Source of the DNA: Streptomyces sp. ALI-76-A
GTDB taxonomy: Bacteria > Actinomycetota > Actinomycetes > Streptomycetales > Streptomycetaceae
DNA length: 64,000 nt
Assembly (NCBI RefSeq): GCF_030287445.1
Contig: NZ_JASVWB010000002.1
Span: forward strand, 6,820,001 to 6,884,000
Direction: 5' to 3'
The notes beneath the pieces were generated by a model. That model was not told the DNA's origin. It was given only the letters and a program-made list of their open reading frames with translations, and made no database searches. Numbering within the stretch: position 1 is the first letter of the stretch; each line of letters opens with the position of its first letter. The translations under genes and the position numbers were made by a program. This document shows positions 1 through 8,214 of this stretch, piece by piece.

Positions 1-1
1 G

Positions 2-112
2 GGCCGGGTCTTCTACACCGCCCTCGGCCACGCCTCCGAGGCCTACGAGGACCCCGCCTTCCGCGCCCACCTGCGGGGCGGGATCGACTGGGCGGCGGGG
101 CTCGCGGAGTAG
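2..112 (+). CDS. 3' end of a ThuA-like domain protein (partial)
   Basis: Only the last 36 codons are present, entering from the left edge and ending at TAG. The translation carries GRVFYTALGHASEAYEDP and then HLRGGIDWAAG, which resembles the C-terminal end of ThuA-like (trehalose utilisation, glutamine-amidotransferase-fold) domains, where a YTxLGH motif and a final GGI.WA helix are typical. In actinomycetes these domains are often found in secreted sugar-associated proteins. The role cannot be judged from this fragment, and the family call rests on these two motifs. Confidence 0.6.
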   Translation, partial: GRVFYTALGHASEAYEDPAFRAHLRGGIDWAAGLAE

Positions 113-155
113 GCCCGGGGGAGGGCGATCGCCGCAGGGCGTCGCCCGGTGACCG

Positions 156-353
156 TCAGGCCCGCTGCCGCCGCCCCTGCCGCGCGCCGGTCGTGCGCAG
201 GCCCAGGCCGGCGCCGAGGGCGACGACGCCCATGCCGACGGAGGTGGCGATGCCCTGCGCGCCGTCGACGACGAAGGGCGCGGCCAGCGCGACGACGAGG
301 TTGAACAGGCACAGGAACCACAGGGCGGGCTTGGACGCGAGCAGCGACTTCAT
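156..353 (-). CDS. small two-helix membrane protein, unknown function
   Basis: This is a 65-residue hypothetical protein. The start is placed at the inner ATG (MKSLLASKPALW) rather than an upstream GTG 16 codons earlier, because AAGGAAAG sits about 6 bases before it. Two hydrophobic stretches are visible, about residues 9-28 (ALWFLCLFNLVVALAAPFVV) and 32-50 (GIATSVGMGVVALGAGLGL), followed by a basic tail (RQGRRQRA), so it is probably an inner-membrane hairpin. It lies just downstream of the LacI-type regulator on the same strand, 160 bases away. No function is recognised. Confidence 0.6.
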   Translation of the reverse strand: MKSLLASKPALWFLCLFNLVVALAAPFVVDGAQGIATSVGMGVVALGAGLGLRTTGARQGRRQRA

Positions 354-515
354 GGGGGCTTTCCTTCGGCTGGGAGCGGGGGACCTTCCGAGGTCGACCA
401 TCCCGTCGTGCGCCCGCCACCACGAGGGAGCACGCTCCCGAACCGGGGTGTAGCCCGCTCCACCCCGCCTCCGCCGTCCCCGTCACGGGCAGGCCCCGCG
501 CACCCCCGTGCCCTC

Positions 516-1574
516 TCAGCCACCCGCCTCCGCTCCACCCACCCGCGCCGTGCTCGCCCGCACCACCAACCGCGTGGACAGTTCGGTACGGGTGCTCTCC
601 GGGCGGTCCCCGTCCATGATCCGCAGGAGCAGCCGCAGGGCCGTGGCCGCCATCTCCGACAGGGGCTGACGCACCGTGGTGAGGGCGGGGGTGAGCCAGC
701 GGGCCTCGGGGAGGTCGTCGAAGCCGACCACGCTGATGTCGTCCGGCACCCGCAACCCCCGCTCCGCCAGGGCCTCGTAGACGCCCAGCGCCATCCGGTC
801 CGAGCAGGCGAAGACGGCCGTGGGCGGTTCGGGCAGGTCGAGGAGTTCCAGCGTCCGGCGGCGGGCGAGACCCTCGTCGAAGCCGGCCTGGCGGACGTAC
901 TCGGGGCGGTGGCGGACACCGGCGGAGGCGAGCGCCGAGCGGTAGCCGGCGATCCGTGCGCTGCCGCACATCTTGCGCTGGTGGCCCGCGATCACCGCGA
1001 TCCGCTCATGGCCCAGCGCCAGCAGGTGCTCGGTGGCCGTCACCCCGCCCTGCCAGTTCGCCGCGCCCACCGACACCACGCCCGCCGGAGGCTCCAGCAC
1101 CGGGTCGATCAGGACGTACGGGATCCGGTGCTGGTCCAGCCAGGCGTACTGCGACTCGGTCAGTTCGGCCAGGTTGAACAGCACGCCCGACGAGCCGCGC
1201 GCGACGAGCTTGTCGAGCCAGCCGCGCCCGGGGCTGCTGCTGCGGGTGCGGGTCAGTCCGGCCGACACCACCACCTCCAGGCCCGCGTCGTGGGCCGCCT
1301 CCTCCACACCGTGCAGCACCGCCCCCGACCAGGAACTGTCCAGCGCGTGCACGACCAGGTCGACCAGTCCGGACGACTTCGCCGCGTCGAAGCGGGGTCT
1401 GCGGACGTAACCGAGCCGGTCCAGGGCCTCCGTGACCCGGCGGCGGGTCTCGGGGGCCACGTCCTCACGGCCGTTGACCACCTTGGAGGCGGTCGGCACG
1501 GACACGCCGGCCTCCCGGGCGACGACCGCCAGCGTCGGCCCGGCCGCCACGCTCGCACTCCCCGTGCGGACCAT
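516..1574 (-). CDS. LacI/GalR-family transcriptional regulator
   Basis: The 352-residue protein has the usual length of LacI-family repressors. The N-terminal helix-turn-helix (about residues 13-60) reads LAVVAREAGVSVPTASKVVNG followed by the hinge region. The rest is a periplasmic-binding-protein-like sugar sensor ending in a LRLLLRIMDGDRPEST segment with the typical L.TRLVVR strand. It is expected to bind a palindromic operator and release it on sugar binding. An AAGCGCTT-centred palindrome lies 62-70 bases upstream of the start, suggesting autoregulation. The same core occurs near the pectin-enzyme genes at 14857-14864, so those may be part of its regulon; this is inference. Confidence 0.9.
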   Translation of the reverse strand: MVRTGSASVAAGPTLAVVAREAGVSVPTASKVVNGREDVAPETRRRVTEALDRLGYVRRPRFDAAKSSGLVDLVVHALDSSWSGAVLHGVEEAAHDAGLEVVVSAGLTRTRSSSPGRGWLDKLVARGSSGVLFNLAELTESQYAWLDQHRIPYVLIDPVLEPPAGVVSVGAANWQGGVTATEHLLALGHERIAVIAGHQRKMCGSARIAGYRSALASAGVRHRPEYVRQAGFDEGLARRRTLELLDLPEPPTAVFACSDRMALGVYEALAERGLRVPDDISVVGFDDLPEARWLTPALTTVRQPLSEMAATALRLLLRIMDGDRPESTRTELSTRLVVRASTARVGGAEAGG

Positions 1575-1634
1575 CGGGAACCACCTCTCCGGCCCGCCCG
1601 AGGGCCATGAAAAGTTTCGACCAGCGCGGAAACA

Positions 1635-1646
1635 GTAAGCGCTTCC
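1635..1646. promoter_or_regulatory. putative LacI-type operator
   Basis: GTAAGCGCTTCC has an 8-bp perfect palindromic core (AAGCGCTT) of the kind bound by LacI/GalR-family proteins. It lies in the upstream region of the LacI-type gene ending at 516. A related site is present at 14855-14866. No binding has been shown. Confidence 0.5.
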
Positions 1647-1738
1647 TACCCTAGGTTCGCCAGGCGAAGTCGGGAAGGGTCCGGACTTCGCAGGTCTTCG
1701 CGGGCCTGGACTTTAGAAACCCCCGAACGAGGTGACGG

Positions 1739-2176
1739 CTACCAGCAGCTGAGCCGGACATCGGTGACGTCGGCCGTGCATACGGCGTCGACGAGGTTCG
1801 CGGCTGGGTGCCGGACCTGGACATCGCCCCGGTGGACCCCGGCCGGGACCGGTCGGCGCCGGAGAGCTCGCCGTGGCCCGACGCGGTCCCACGGGCGCGC
1901 GCACCCCGTCGCGGACGTACCGGAACCGCGCCTCGGCTCTCCCAGGGTGAGCGGCCCGTCCACGTCGATGTCGGTCGCCGCCGCCTGCCGGGTGGTGCCC
2001 TCGTCGCGCTCCACCAGGCTGAGCACGGTACGGCCGCCGCCCCGCCCCAGCTGCCCGTGCCGTCCCACGCCTCGCACTCCGCCCGGGCCGGGTCGAGGCC
2101 GAGGTGCGCCTCGCTCCACCGGCGGGGGCCTCGACCAGCTCGGCTCCGGCACGCTGATGTCCACCGGATGGCTCAA
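1739..2176 (-). pseudogene. possible degraded coding sequence
   Basis: This part of the 692-base gap between the LacI regulator and the carboxylesterase has coding-like base use on the minus strand, but plausible protein segments switch frame. One frame gives HLGLDPARAECEAWDGTGS, another gives RTVLSLVERDEGTTRQAAA then DIDVDGPLTLG, another gives RFRYVRDG, and the end reads NLVDAVCTADVTDV before a stop. The pieces resemble a beta-sandwich sugar-active protein, but I do not recognise the family. A frameshifted relic is the best reading; non-coding sequence is possible. Confidence 0.3.
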
Positions 2177-2266
2177 CGGCCGTGCTCCCGCGCCGGAATA
2201 CCGGGCCGGCCTGTGGTGCTCTGGTGTTCACGGCGCACGAACGCGGCGCGGGAGGCTGGTGGGCGC

Positions 2267-3964
2267 ATGACGGCAGCGGACCAGGAGGACCAGGCGGACC
2301 GGCCGGACCGGAACGGCCGGACCGACCCGGTGGTCAGGACGCCGTACGGGGCCGTACGCGGCCGCTTCGAGGACGGTGTCGCGGTGTTCCGGGGCATCCC
2401 CTACGCGGCCCCGCCCTTCGGACCCCGCCGGTTCCGGCCGCCGGTGCCGCCCGAACCCTGGGACGGGGTGCGTGACGTGGGCGCCTTCGGGCCGACGGCG
2501 CCGAAACCGCCGTACTCGGAGGCCTTCGCGCAGTACCTGTCCGACCCGGTCGTGCCGGGCGACGACTGCCTCAATCTGAACGTGTGGACGCCGGAGCCGG
2601 GCCCCGGCGCGCGGCTCCCGGTGCTGGTGTGGCTGCACGGCGGCGCCCTGACCCGCGGTTCGTCGGCCGTGCCCGTGTACGACGGGCACGCCTTCGCCCG
2701 CGACGGCGTCGTCCTGGTCTCGGTGAACTACCGCCTCGGCGTGGAGGGTTACGGACTGTTCCCGGACGCCCCCGCCAACGCGGGCCTGCGCGACCAGCTG
2801 GCCGCCCTGAGCTGGGTGCGCGAGTCGGTCACGGCCTTCGGCGGCGACCCCGGACGGGTGACCCTGGCCGGCCAGTCCGCCGGGGCGATCAGCGCCGGCG
2901 CCCTGCTGGCCGCCCCGCAGGCCCAGGGACTGTTCCGGCGTGCCGTGCTACAGAGCGGGCCGCCCGAGGTGAGCGACCGCGACAAGGTACGGCGGATGGT
3001 GCGCCGTATGGCGACCCGGCTGAAGGTCCCCGCCACCGCCACGGCCTTCGCCGAGGTCGACCGCGCGCTGCTGCTGCGCACCCAGGCCGAGGTGGGCAGG
3101 CTCAGCAGCCCCGTGCTCGGCGGCCCCGCCTTCGGCATCGTCGTCGACGGCGACCTCGTGCCGCGCGACCCCCTGGAAGCCCTTGTCGAGGGTGACGTGG
3201 CGCGGGGCGTCGACCTGATGACCGGTTGGACCCGCGACGAGTACCGGCTGTGGCTGGTGCCCGGCGGACTCCTGGAGCGCGTCGACCGGCTCGGCGCGGT
3301 CGCGCTGGCCGGCGCGATGGCCCGCTGCCACTGCGGCCCCGAGGTGCCCCGCGGCTACCGCGCCCTGCACCCGGACGCCGGGACCGCCGAGATCGTCGGC
3401 CAGATGGTCACCGACCACCTGCTGCGCCGCCCGCTGCACCGCCTCGCCGACGCCCGCCCGGACCACTCCTACGTCTACGAGTTCGCCTGGCCCTCCCTGC
3501 TGCCCGGCCTCGGTGCCTGCCACGGCCTGGAGCTGGGCTTCGTGTTCGACACCGGCAAGGCCCCCGAGTCCGCCAGGCTCGCCGGCCCGGGCGCCCCGCA
3601 GGACCTCGCCGACGCCCTGCACACGGCGTGGGTGCGCTTCGCCACCGACGGCGACCCCGGCTGGCAGCGCTGGGACGCGTCCCATCCGGTACGGGTCTTC
3701 GGCGACGGCGAGCCGCACACGGCGTACGGGCCGCGCGACCGCGAGTTCGCGGTGTGGACGGCGGACGCGGCCGCGCGGGCCGCCGCGGCGGCACAGCGGC
3801 CCGAAGAGGGCCCCGCGCCCGCGCGCGGGACACTGGCCCGGGCGGTCCCGGCACGGCTCGCCCTGGCCCGCGGTACGACCCCGCGCGGCACGGCGGGCCG
3901 CGGTGCGGAGTTGCGGTCGGTGGTACGGCGGCTGCGGCTACCTGGGTCGGTCCGCCGCTCCTGA
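2267..3964 (+). CDS. type-B carboxylesterase / lipase
   Basis: This 565-residue alpha/beta-hydrolase of the carboxylesterase type-B family hydrolyses carboxylic esters. The start is the ATG of MTAADQEDQADR; an open frame reaches further upstream but without family similarity. Family hallmarks appear in order: VFRGIPYAAPPFGPRRF near residue 40, DDCLNLNVWTP near 98, the oxyanion-hole segment VWLHGG near 122, and the nucleophile elbow GQSAG near 204. A later acidic residue and histidine region (AWPSLLPGLGACHGLE) fits the rest of the triad. There is no signal peptide, so it is probably cytoplasmic. The C-terminal 60 residues are Ala/Arg-rich and look disordered. Confidence 0.9.
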   Translation: MTAADQEDQADRPDRNGRTDPVVRTPYGAVRGRFEDGVAVFRGIPYAAPPFGPRRFRPPVPPEPWDGVRDVGAFGPTAPKPPYSEAFAQYLSDPVVPGDDCLNLNVWTPEPGPGARLPVLVWLHGGALTRGSSAVPVYDGHAFARDGVVLVSVNYRLGVEGYGLFPDAPANAGLRDQLAALSWVRESVTAFGGDPGRVTLAGQSAGAISAGALLAAPQAQGLFRRAVLQSGPPEVSDRDKVRRMVRRMATRLKVPATATAFAEVDRALLLRTQAEVGRLSSPVLGGPAFGIVVDGDLVPRDPLEALVEGDVARGVDLMTGWTRDEYRLWLVPGGLLERVDRLGAVALAGAMARCHCGPEVPRGYRALHPDAGTAEIVGQMVTDHLLRRPLHRLADARPDHSYVYEFAWPSLLPGLGACHGLELGFVFDTGKAPESARLAGPGAPQDLADALHTAWVRFATDGDPGWQRWDASHPVRVFGDGEPHTAYGPRDREFAVWTADAAARAAAAAQRPEEGPAPARGTLARAVPARLALARGTTPRGTAGRGAELRSVVRRLRLPGSVRRS

Positions 3965-4007
3965 ACCGGCGGGGCCGGATCGGGGTGAGCGCAGGGCCTG
4001 CGCGGGC

Positions 4008-4462
4008 CCCACCGCATCCGCGCGGATGACCGGGCTCACCAGGTCCGGTGCGTCCGCGAGGGTGGCCCGGCGCAGGCGGGTTTCACCGCTTCGGGGAGGG
4101 GCCCGGGTTCAGGTGGGTCGCACCGTGTCGGTGGTGGTGCTTTCGGCTCGGGCGGGTTTCACCGCGTCCGCGGGGGTGGCCCGGGCTCACGTGGGTCACA
4201 CCGCATGAGTGACGAAGCTCCCGGCTCACGTGGGCATCACCGCACCCGCGACGAAGGCCCGGGCATGCGGGTCACCGTATCCGCGACGAAGGTCCGGGCT
4301 CACGCGGGTCACCGCACCCGCGACGAAGGCCCGGGCATGCGGGTCACCGTATCCGCGACGAAGGTCCGGGCTCACGCGGGTCAGCTCCCCGTGGGGAGGG
4401 TCCGGGCTCACGCGGTCCTCGCCGCCCTCGCGGGAAGGCGCGGGCCTATGCGGACCTCACCG
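4008..4462. repeat. degenerate tandem minisatellite, about 36-39 bp unit, 11-12 units
   Basis: The gap between two convergent genes is filled by head-to-tail copies of a unit of the form CACCG-(C/T)-(A/G)-(T/C)CCGCG...CCGGGCTCACG(C/T)GGGT. Two neighbouring 72-bp double units (about 4238-4309 and 4310-4381) are essentially identical, showing recent duplication, while flanking copies are diverged. The last copies run into the 3' end of the mmuM gene. There are no unique spacers, so this is not a CRISPR array. Confidence 0.85.
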
Positions 4463-5387
4463 CCGCCGCGATCGACGTGACGGCCTGCGGGCCCACCCGG
4501 CAGCAGCCGCCGATGAGCCGGGCGCCGGACTCCCGCCAGCCGCGCACCTCCTCGGGGGCGAAGCTGGAGCGGCCGGTCCAGGCGCGGGCCTCGGCGTCCC
4601 AGGTCTCGCCGCTGTTGGGGTAGACCACGACCGGCTTGCCGGTGACCCGGGCGGCGGTCTCGACCGCGCCGTCCACGTCCCCGGGGACACAGCAGTTCAT
4701 GCCGACCGCGATCACCTCGTCCGCGTCCGCGGCCAGGGCGAACGCCTCCTCCAGCGGCTGCCCGGCGCGGGTGCGGTCGCCCGCGACGGAGTACGACAGC
4801 CAGGCCGGTACCCCGAGCCCGCGCACCGCCCGCAGCAGCGCCTCGGCCTCGTCCGCGTCGGGCACCGTCTCCAGTGCCAGCACGTCCGGGCCGGCGGCGG
4901 CCAGCACCTCCAGCCGGGGCCGGTGGAAGGCCTCCAGCGCGGCCACGCTCAGCCCGTACCGGCCCCGGTACTCGGAGCCGTCCGCGAGCATCGCGCCGTA
5001 CGGGCCGGCCGAGGCCGCCACCCACAGCGGCCGGGTGACACCCTGCGCCTGCGCCTGCCGAGCCGCCTCGCGCGCCAGCTCGACGCTCAGACCCATGAGT
5101 TCGGCGGCCCGTTCGCGCGCGATCCCGCGACCCGCGAACCCCTCGAAGGTCGCCTGGTAACTGGAGGTGATCGCCACGTCCGCGCCCGCCAGGAAGTACC
5201 CGAGGTGCGCCTCGGTGAGTGCCTCGGGCCGCTCCGCGAGCAGCCGCGCCGACCACAGCTCGTCGCTCAGGTCGTGCCCGGCGGACTCCAGTTGGTTGGA
5301 CAGGCCGCCGTCGAGGACGACGGTCCCGGCGGCGAGGGCCGCGGAGAGGGAGGGAGCGGAGAGAGAGGAAGGCGTGTCGCTGGTCAT
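4446..5387 (-). CDS. mmuM: homocysteine S-methyltransferase
   Basis: The 313-residue protein has the length and motifs of MmuM/Mht-type enzymes, which move a methyl group from S-methylmethionine (or S-adenosylmethionine) to homocysteine to give methionine. VVLDGGLSNQLE marks the barrel start. The zinc ligands are in the MNCC motif about residue 227 and in the C-terminal GGCCRVGP motif. ITSSYQAT matches the family substrate strand. It is cytoplasmic. It is divergent from an APC permease gene; in E. coli mmuM is paired with an S-methylmethionine permease, but this neighbour is of a different APC branch. The minisatellite runs into its last codons. Confidence 0.93.
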   Translation of the reverse strand: MTSDTPSSLSAPSLSAALAAGTVVLDGGLSNQLESAGHDLSDELWSARLLAERPEALTEAHLGYFLAGADVAITSSYQATFEGFAGRGIARERAAELMGLSVELAREAARQAQAQGVTRPLWVAASAGPYGAMLADGSEYRGRYGLSVAALEAFHRPRLEVLAAAGPDVLALETVPDADEAEALLRAVRGLGVPAWLSYSVAGDRTRAGQPLEEAFALAADADEVIAVGMNCCVPGDVDGAVETAARVTGKPVVVYPNSGETWDAEARAWTGRSSFAPEEVRGWRESGARLIGGCCRVGPQAVTSIAAAVRSA

Positions 5388-5516
5388 GTCACGACGCTAG
5401 TCGACGGGACCGGAGGACCAGCGTCCATGTCCATCACGTGAACAGGTCGCCCAGCATGTGGAATGCCGCGTTACGATCACGCCCTCCCTCCCCGCCCCCT
5501 CTCCCCGGGAACCGCC

Positions 5517-6899
5517 ATGACCGCCCCCAGCCCCACCGAGGCCGCCGACCCCGAGGCGCGGCCGGGGCCGCGCCGCCGCACGTTCGGCCCGGCCGCCGCC
5601 ACCGCCCTCGTCATGGGCAACATCATCGGCGGCGGCATCTTCGTGCTGCCCGCCACCGTCGCCCCGTACGGCGGGGTCAGCCTGCTCGCCTTCGTGGTCC
5701 TGTCGGCCGGCGCGGTGCTGCTCGCGCTGCTCTTCGGCAGACTGGCCCGGCGCAGCCCGGTCACCGGCGGGCTGTACGTGTACCCGCGCGACGCCTTCGG
5801 CCCCTTCGCGGGCTTCCTGTCGGCATGGTCGTACTGGACGATGTGCTGGGTCAGCATCGCCGCCCTCGCCGTGGCGGTCGTCGGCTACGTCGACGTCCTG
5901 ATACCCCTGCACGGCAACCACACCCTCGAAGCGCTGGTCGCGCTGGCCGCGCTGTGGCTGCCTGCCGCCGCGAACTTCGCCGGCACCCGCTGGGTCGGCA
6001 CGGTCCAGGTCGTCTCCACCGTGCTCAAGTTCGTGCCGCTGCTGCTGGTCGCCACCGTCGGTCTGTTCTTCGTCGACACCGACAACTTCGGCCCGTTCAA
6101 CGCCTCCGGGCAGAGCGTGCCCGGCGCGCTGGCCGCCTCCGCCGCGCTGCTCCTCTACAGCTTCCTCGGCGTCGAGTCGGCCGCCGTCAGCGCGGGCGAG
6201 GTCCGTGACCCGGAGCGCACGGTCGGCCGCGCGAGCGTTCTGGGGACCCTGGGCTCCGCCCTCGTGTACATCCTCGGCATCGTCGCCGTCTTCGGCCTGG
6301 TCCCGCACGACCAGCTCGTCGACTCCGGTGCCCCGTTCGCCGACGCCGTCAACGCCATGACCGGCGGCACCTGGGGCGGCACCGCCATCGCGCTGGTCGC
6401 CGTCGCCTCGATCACCGGCTGCCTCAACGGCTGGATCCTGCTCGCCGCGCAGATGCCGTACGCCGCCGCCCGCGACGGTCTCTTCCCGGCGCCCTTCGCG
6501 AAGACCGGCAAGGGCGGGGTTCCCGGCTTCGGCGTGTGGGCCTGCGCGGTCCTCGGCACGCTGCTCATCGCCCTCAACTACACGGCGGGCCCGGACACCA
6601 CGTTCCGGATCCTCGTCCTGATCACCACGTTCACCGGCTGCGTGCCGTACCTCCTGTCGGCCGCCGCCCAGTTGTACTGGCTGGCCAGGGGCACCCGCGA
6701 GCGGGTCCGCCCGGCCGGCCTGGTCCGGGACCTGATCGTCGCCGCCCTCTCCTTCGCGTTCTCCTTCTGGCTGATCGCGGGCGCCGGTTACGCGGCCGTC
6801 TACCAGGGCACGTTGTTCCTCTTCGCGGGCATACCGGTGTACGTGTGGCTACGCGGACGCCGGGAGACGACCGAGGACGCGGCCGGGCAACCGGCCTAG
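5517..6899 (+). CDS. APC-superfamily amino acid permease
   Basis: The 461-residue integral membrane protein has about 12 hydrophobic helices. The start ATG (MTAPSPTEAADP) was preferred because the sequence before it has no family features. The first helix carries the APC signature GNIIGGGIFVLPA, near residue 40, typical of the basic amino acid/polyamine antiporter group (AdiC- or CadB-like). LLLYSFLGVESAAVSAGEV in helix 6 matches the substrate-gating region of that group. It probably exchanges or imports an amino acid or amine. The substrate is not settled; linkage to mmuM hints at methionine-related compounds but is only context. Confidence 0.85.
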   Translation: MTAPSPTEAADPEARPGPRRRTFGPAAATALVMGNIIGGGIFVLPATVAPYGGVSLLAFVVLSAGAVLLALLFGRLARRSPVTGGLYVYPRDAFGPFAGFLSAWSYWTMCWVSIAALAVAVVGYVDVLIPLHGNHTLEALVALAALWLPAAANFAGTRWVGTVQVVSTVLKFVPLLLVATVGLFFVDTDNFGPFNASGQSVPGALAASAALLLYSFLGVESAAVSAGEVRDPERTVGRASVLGTLGSALVYILGIVAVFGLVPHDQLVDSGAPFADAVNAMTGGTWGGTAIALVAVASITGCLNGWILLAAQMPYAAARDGLFPAPFAKTGKGGVPGFGVWACAVLGTLLIALNYTAGPDTTFRILVLITTFTGCVPYLLSAAAQLYWLARGTRERVRPAGLVRDLIVAALSFAFSFWLIAGAGYAAVYQGTLFLFAGIPVYVWLRGRRETTEDAAGQPA

Positions 6900-6908
6900 C
6901 CTTGCGTC

Positions 6909-8063
6909 ATGCCCGACGAAGTCACCGCTGCCGCCGCCCACGACGCCGACGCCGCCGGGGCAGGTGTGTCCGCGGAAGCCCGGGAGGTGCTCGGCCCGTT
7001 CACCGGGCCGGCCGTCCTCACGCCCGTGACCCACAACCCCCACAACGGGGTCACCGCCGGAGTCTGGGCCGTCACCGCCGGGGAGCGCTCGGCCGTCCTG
7101 AAGGTGCTCACCCGCAGGAAGGGCGCCACCGGGCACTGGGCGGCCTCGGACGACCCCCGGCACTGGAACTACTGGCGGCGTGAGGCCGACGTCTACGTGT
7201 CGGGACTCGCCCGGGTCTGGCAGCCGCACGGCATCCGCGCGCCCCGGCTGCTGGCCCGCGTCGAACGGCCCGACGGCGATGTGGCGCTGTGGCTGGAACG
7301 TGTGCCGGGTGAGCCGGGCACCCGCTGGACGCTGGACCGGCACGTCGAGCACGCCCGTCGTCTCGGCGCCGCCCAGGGCGCGGTCGGCGAGACGGCGGAC
7401 CGGCCGTGGCTGTCCCGCCGGTTCCTGCGCGAGTACACCGACGGCATGACCCCAGGCCGCGAACTCCTGGACGACGACGAGGCCTGGCGGCATCCCCTGG
7501 TCCGGGACCACTTCCCGGCCGGGCTGCGCCAGGACATGGTCCGGCTCCACCACGACCGCGAGTGGTTCCTCCGGATCATGGAGTCACTGCCGCGTGCCTT
7601 CAGCCACCTCGACATGTGGCCCGCCAACGTCCGGGCCGACGGTCCGGACACCGTCCTGCTCGACTGGGCCTTCGCCGGTGACGGTGCCCTCGGCGAGGAC
7701 CTCGGCAACTACCTCCCCGACTCCGTCTTCGACCTGTTCGTCCCGGCCGCCCGCCTGCCCGGGTACGCGACGGCGGCCTACGACGCCTACCTGCACGGCC
7801 TGCGGGAGAGCGGCTGGAAGGGCGACGAGCGTCTCGTCCGGCTCGCGGTGTGCGCCTCGGCCGTCAAGTACGACTGGATCACCGGCCTGATGCTGGCCCG
7901 GGCGGGCGAGGCCCAGCTCGACTACGGCGGCGGACGCCCCGTCTCCCCGGAACTCCGTTACCGGGAAAGGGGATCGACGCTGGCTTTCCTCGCGGAGTGG
8001 GCCGCCGAGGCGCGGACGCTGGCGCCCCGCCTGGGGTTCGCCCAGGCGCCGAGCGGGCGCTGA
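6909..8063 (+). CDS. aminoglycoside phosphotransferase-family kinase
   Basis: This 384-residue protein has the APH/choline-kinase fold. SHLDMWPANV (about residues 233-242) is the HGD.HPgN-type catalytic loop with Asp as base, and VLLDWAFAGDG is the metal-binding DW motif. The N-terminal lobe has SAVLKVLTR for the ATP-binding lysine. It lies 9 bases after the permease stop and is probably cotranscribed. Such proteins in Streptomyces are often small-molecule kinases of unknown substrate rather than resistance enzymes; nothing here indicates an antibiotic substrate. Confidence 0.85.
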   Translation: MPDEVTAAAAHDADAAGAGVSAEAREVLGPFTGPAVLTPVTHNPHNGVTAGVWAVTAGERSAVLKVLTRRKGATGHWAASDDPRHWNYWRREADVYVSGLARVWQPHGIRAPRLLARVERPDGDVALWLERVPGEPGTRWTLDRHVEHARRLGAAQGAVGETADRPWLSRRFLREYTDGMTPGRELLDDDEAWRHPLVRDHFPAGLRQDMVRLHHDREWFLRIMESLPRAFSHLDMWPANVRADGPDTVLLDWAFAGDGALGEDLGNYLPDSVFDLFVPAARLPGYATAAYDAYLHGLRESGWKGDERLVRLAVCASAVKYDWITGLMLARAGEAQLDYGGGRPVSPELRYRERGSTLAFLAEWAAEARTLAPRLGFAQAPSGR

Positions 8064-8084
8064 CGCGCGGTGGACCGTGGCGGT

Positions 8085-8100
8085 GCGGGCGGGGGCCCGC
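8085..8100. terminator. GC-rich hairpin after the kinase gene
   Basis: GCGGGC and GCCCGC form a 6-bp stem around a GGGG loop, 21 bases after the stop of the kinase gene and before the convergent surface-protein gene. It lacks a T-run, as is usual in Streptomyces. Confidence 0.45.
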
Positions 8101-8214
8101 TCATCGCCCCGCGGCCGAGGCCGGGGCGCCGGGTGCTGTCGCCCTCGCGGGCAGGTGGAGGCCGGTGGCCGCCCGTAGCCCCGTGTCCGGCGATCACCGG
8201 CGCCCCGGGCCGCC

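Noticed and set aside
4008..4462. CRISPR array
   Set aside because: The 36-39 bp units are directly adjacent with no unique spacers, and no cas genes are present.
5517..6899. S-methylmethionine permease MmuP
   Set aside because: The gene is next to mmuM, but the helix-1 motif and overall sequence look like the basic amino acid/polyamine antiporter branch rather than the MmuP branch.
6909..8063. Aminoglycoside resistance gene
   Set aside because: Only the general kinase fold motifs are present; neighbours are metabolic, and such kinases are common in Streptomyces without resistance roles.
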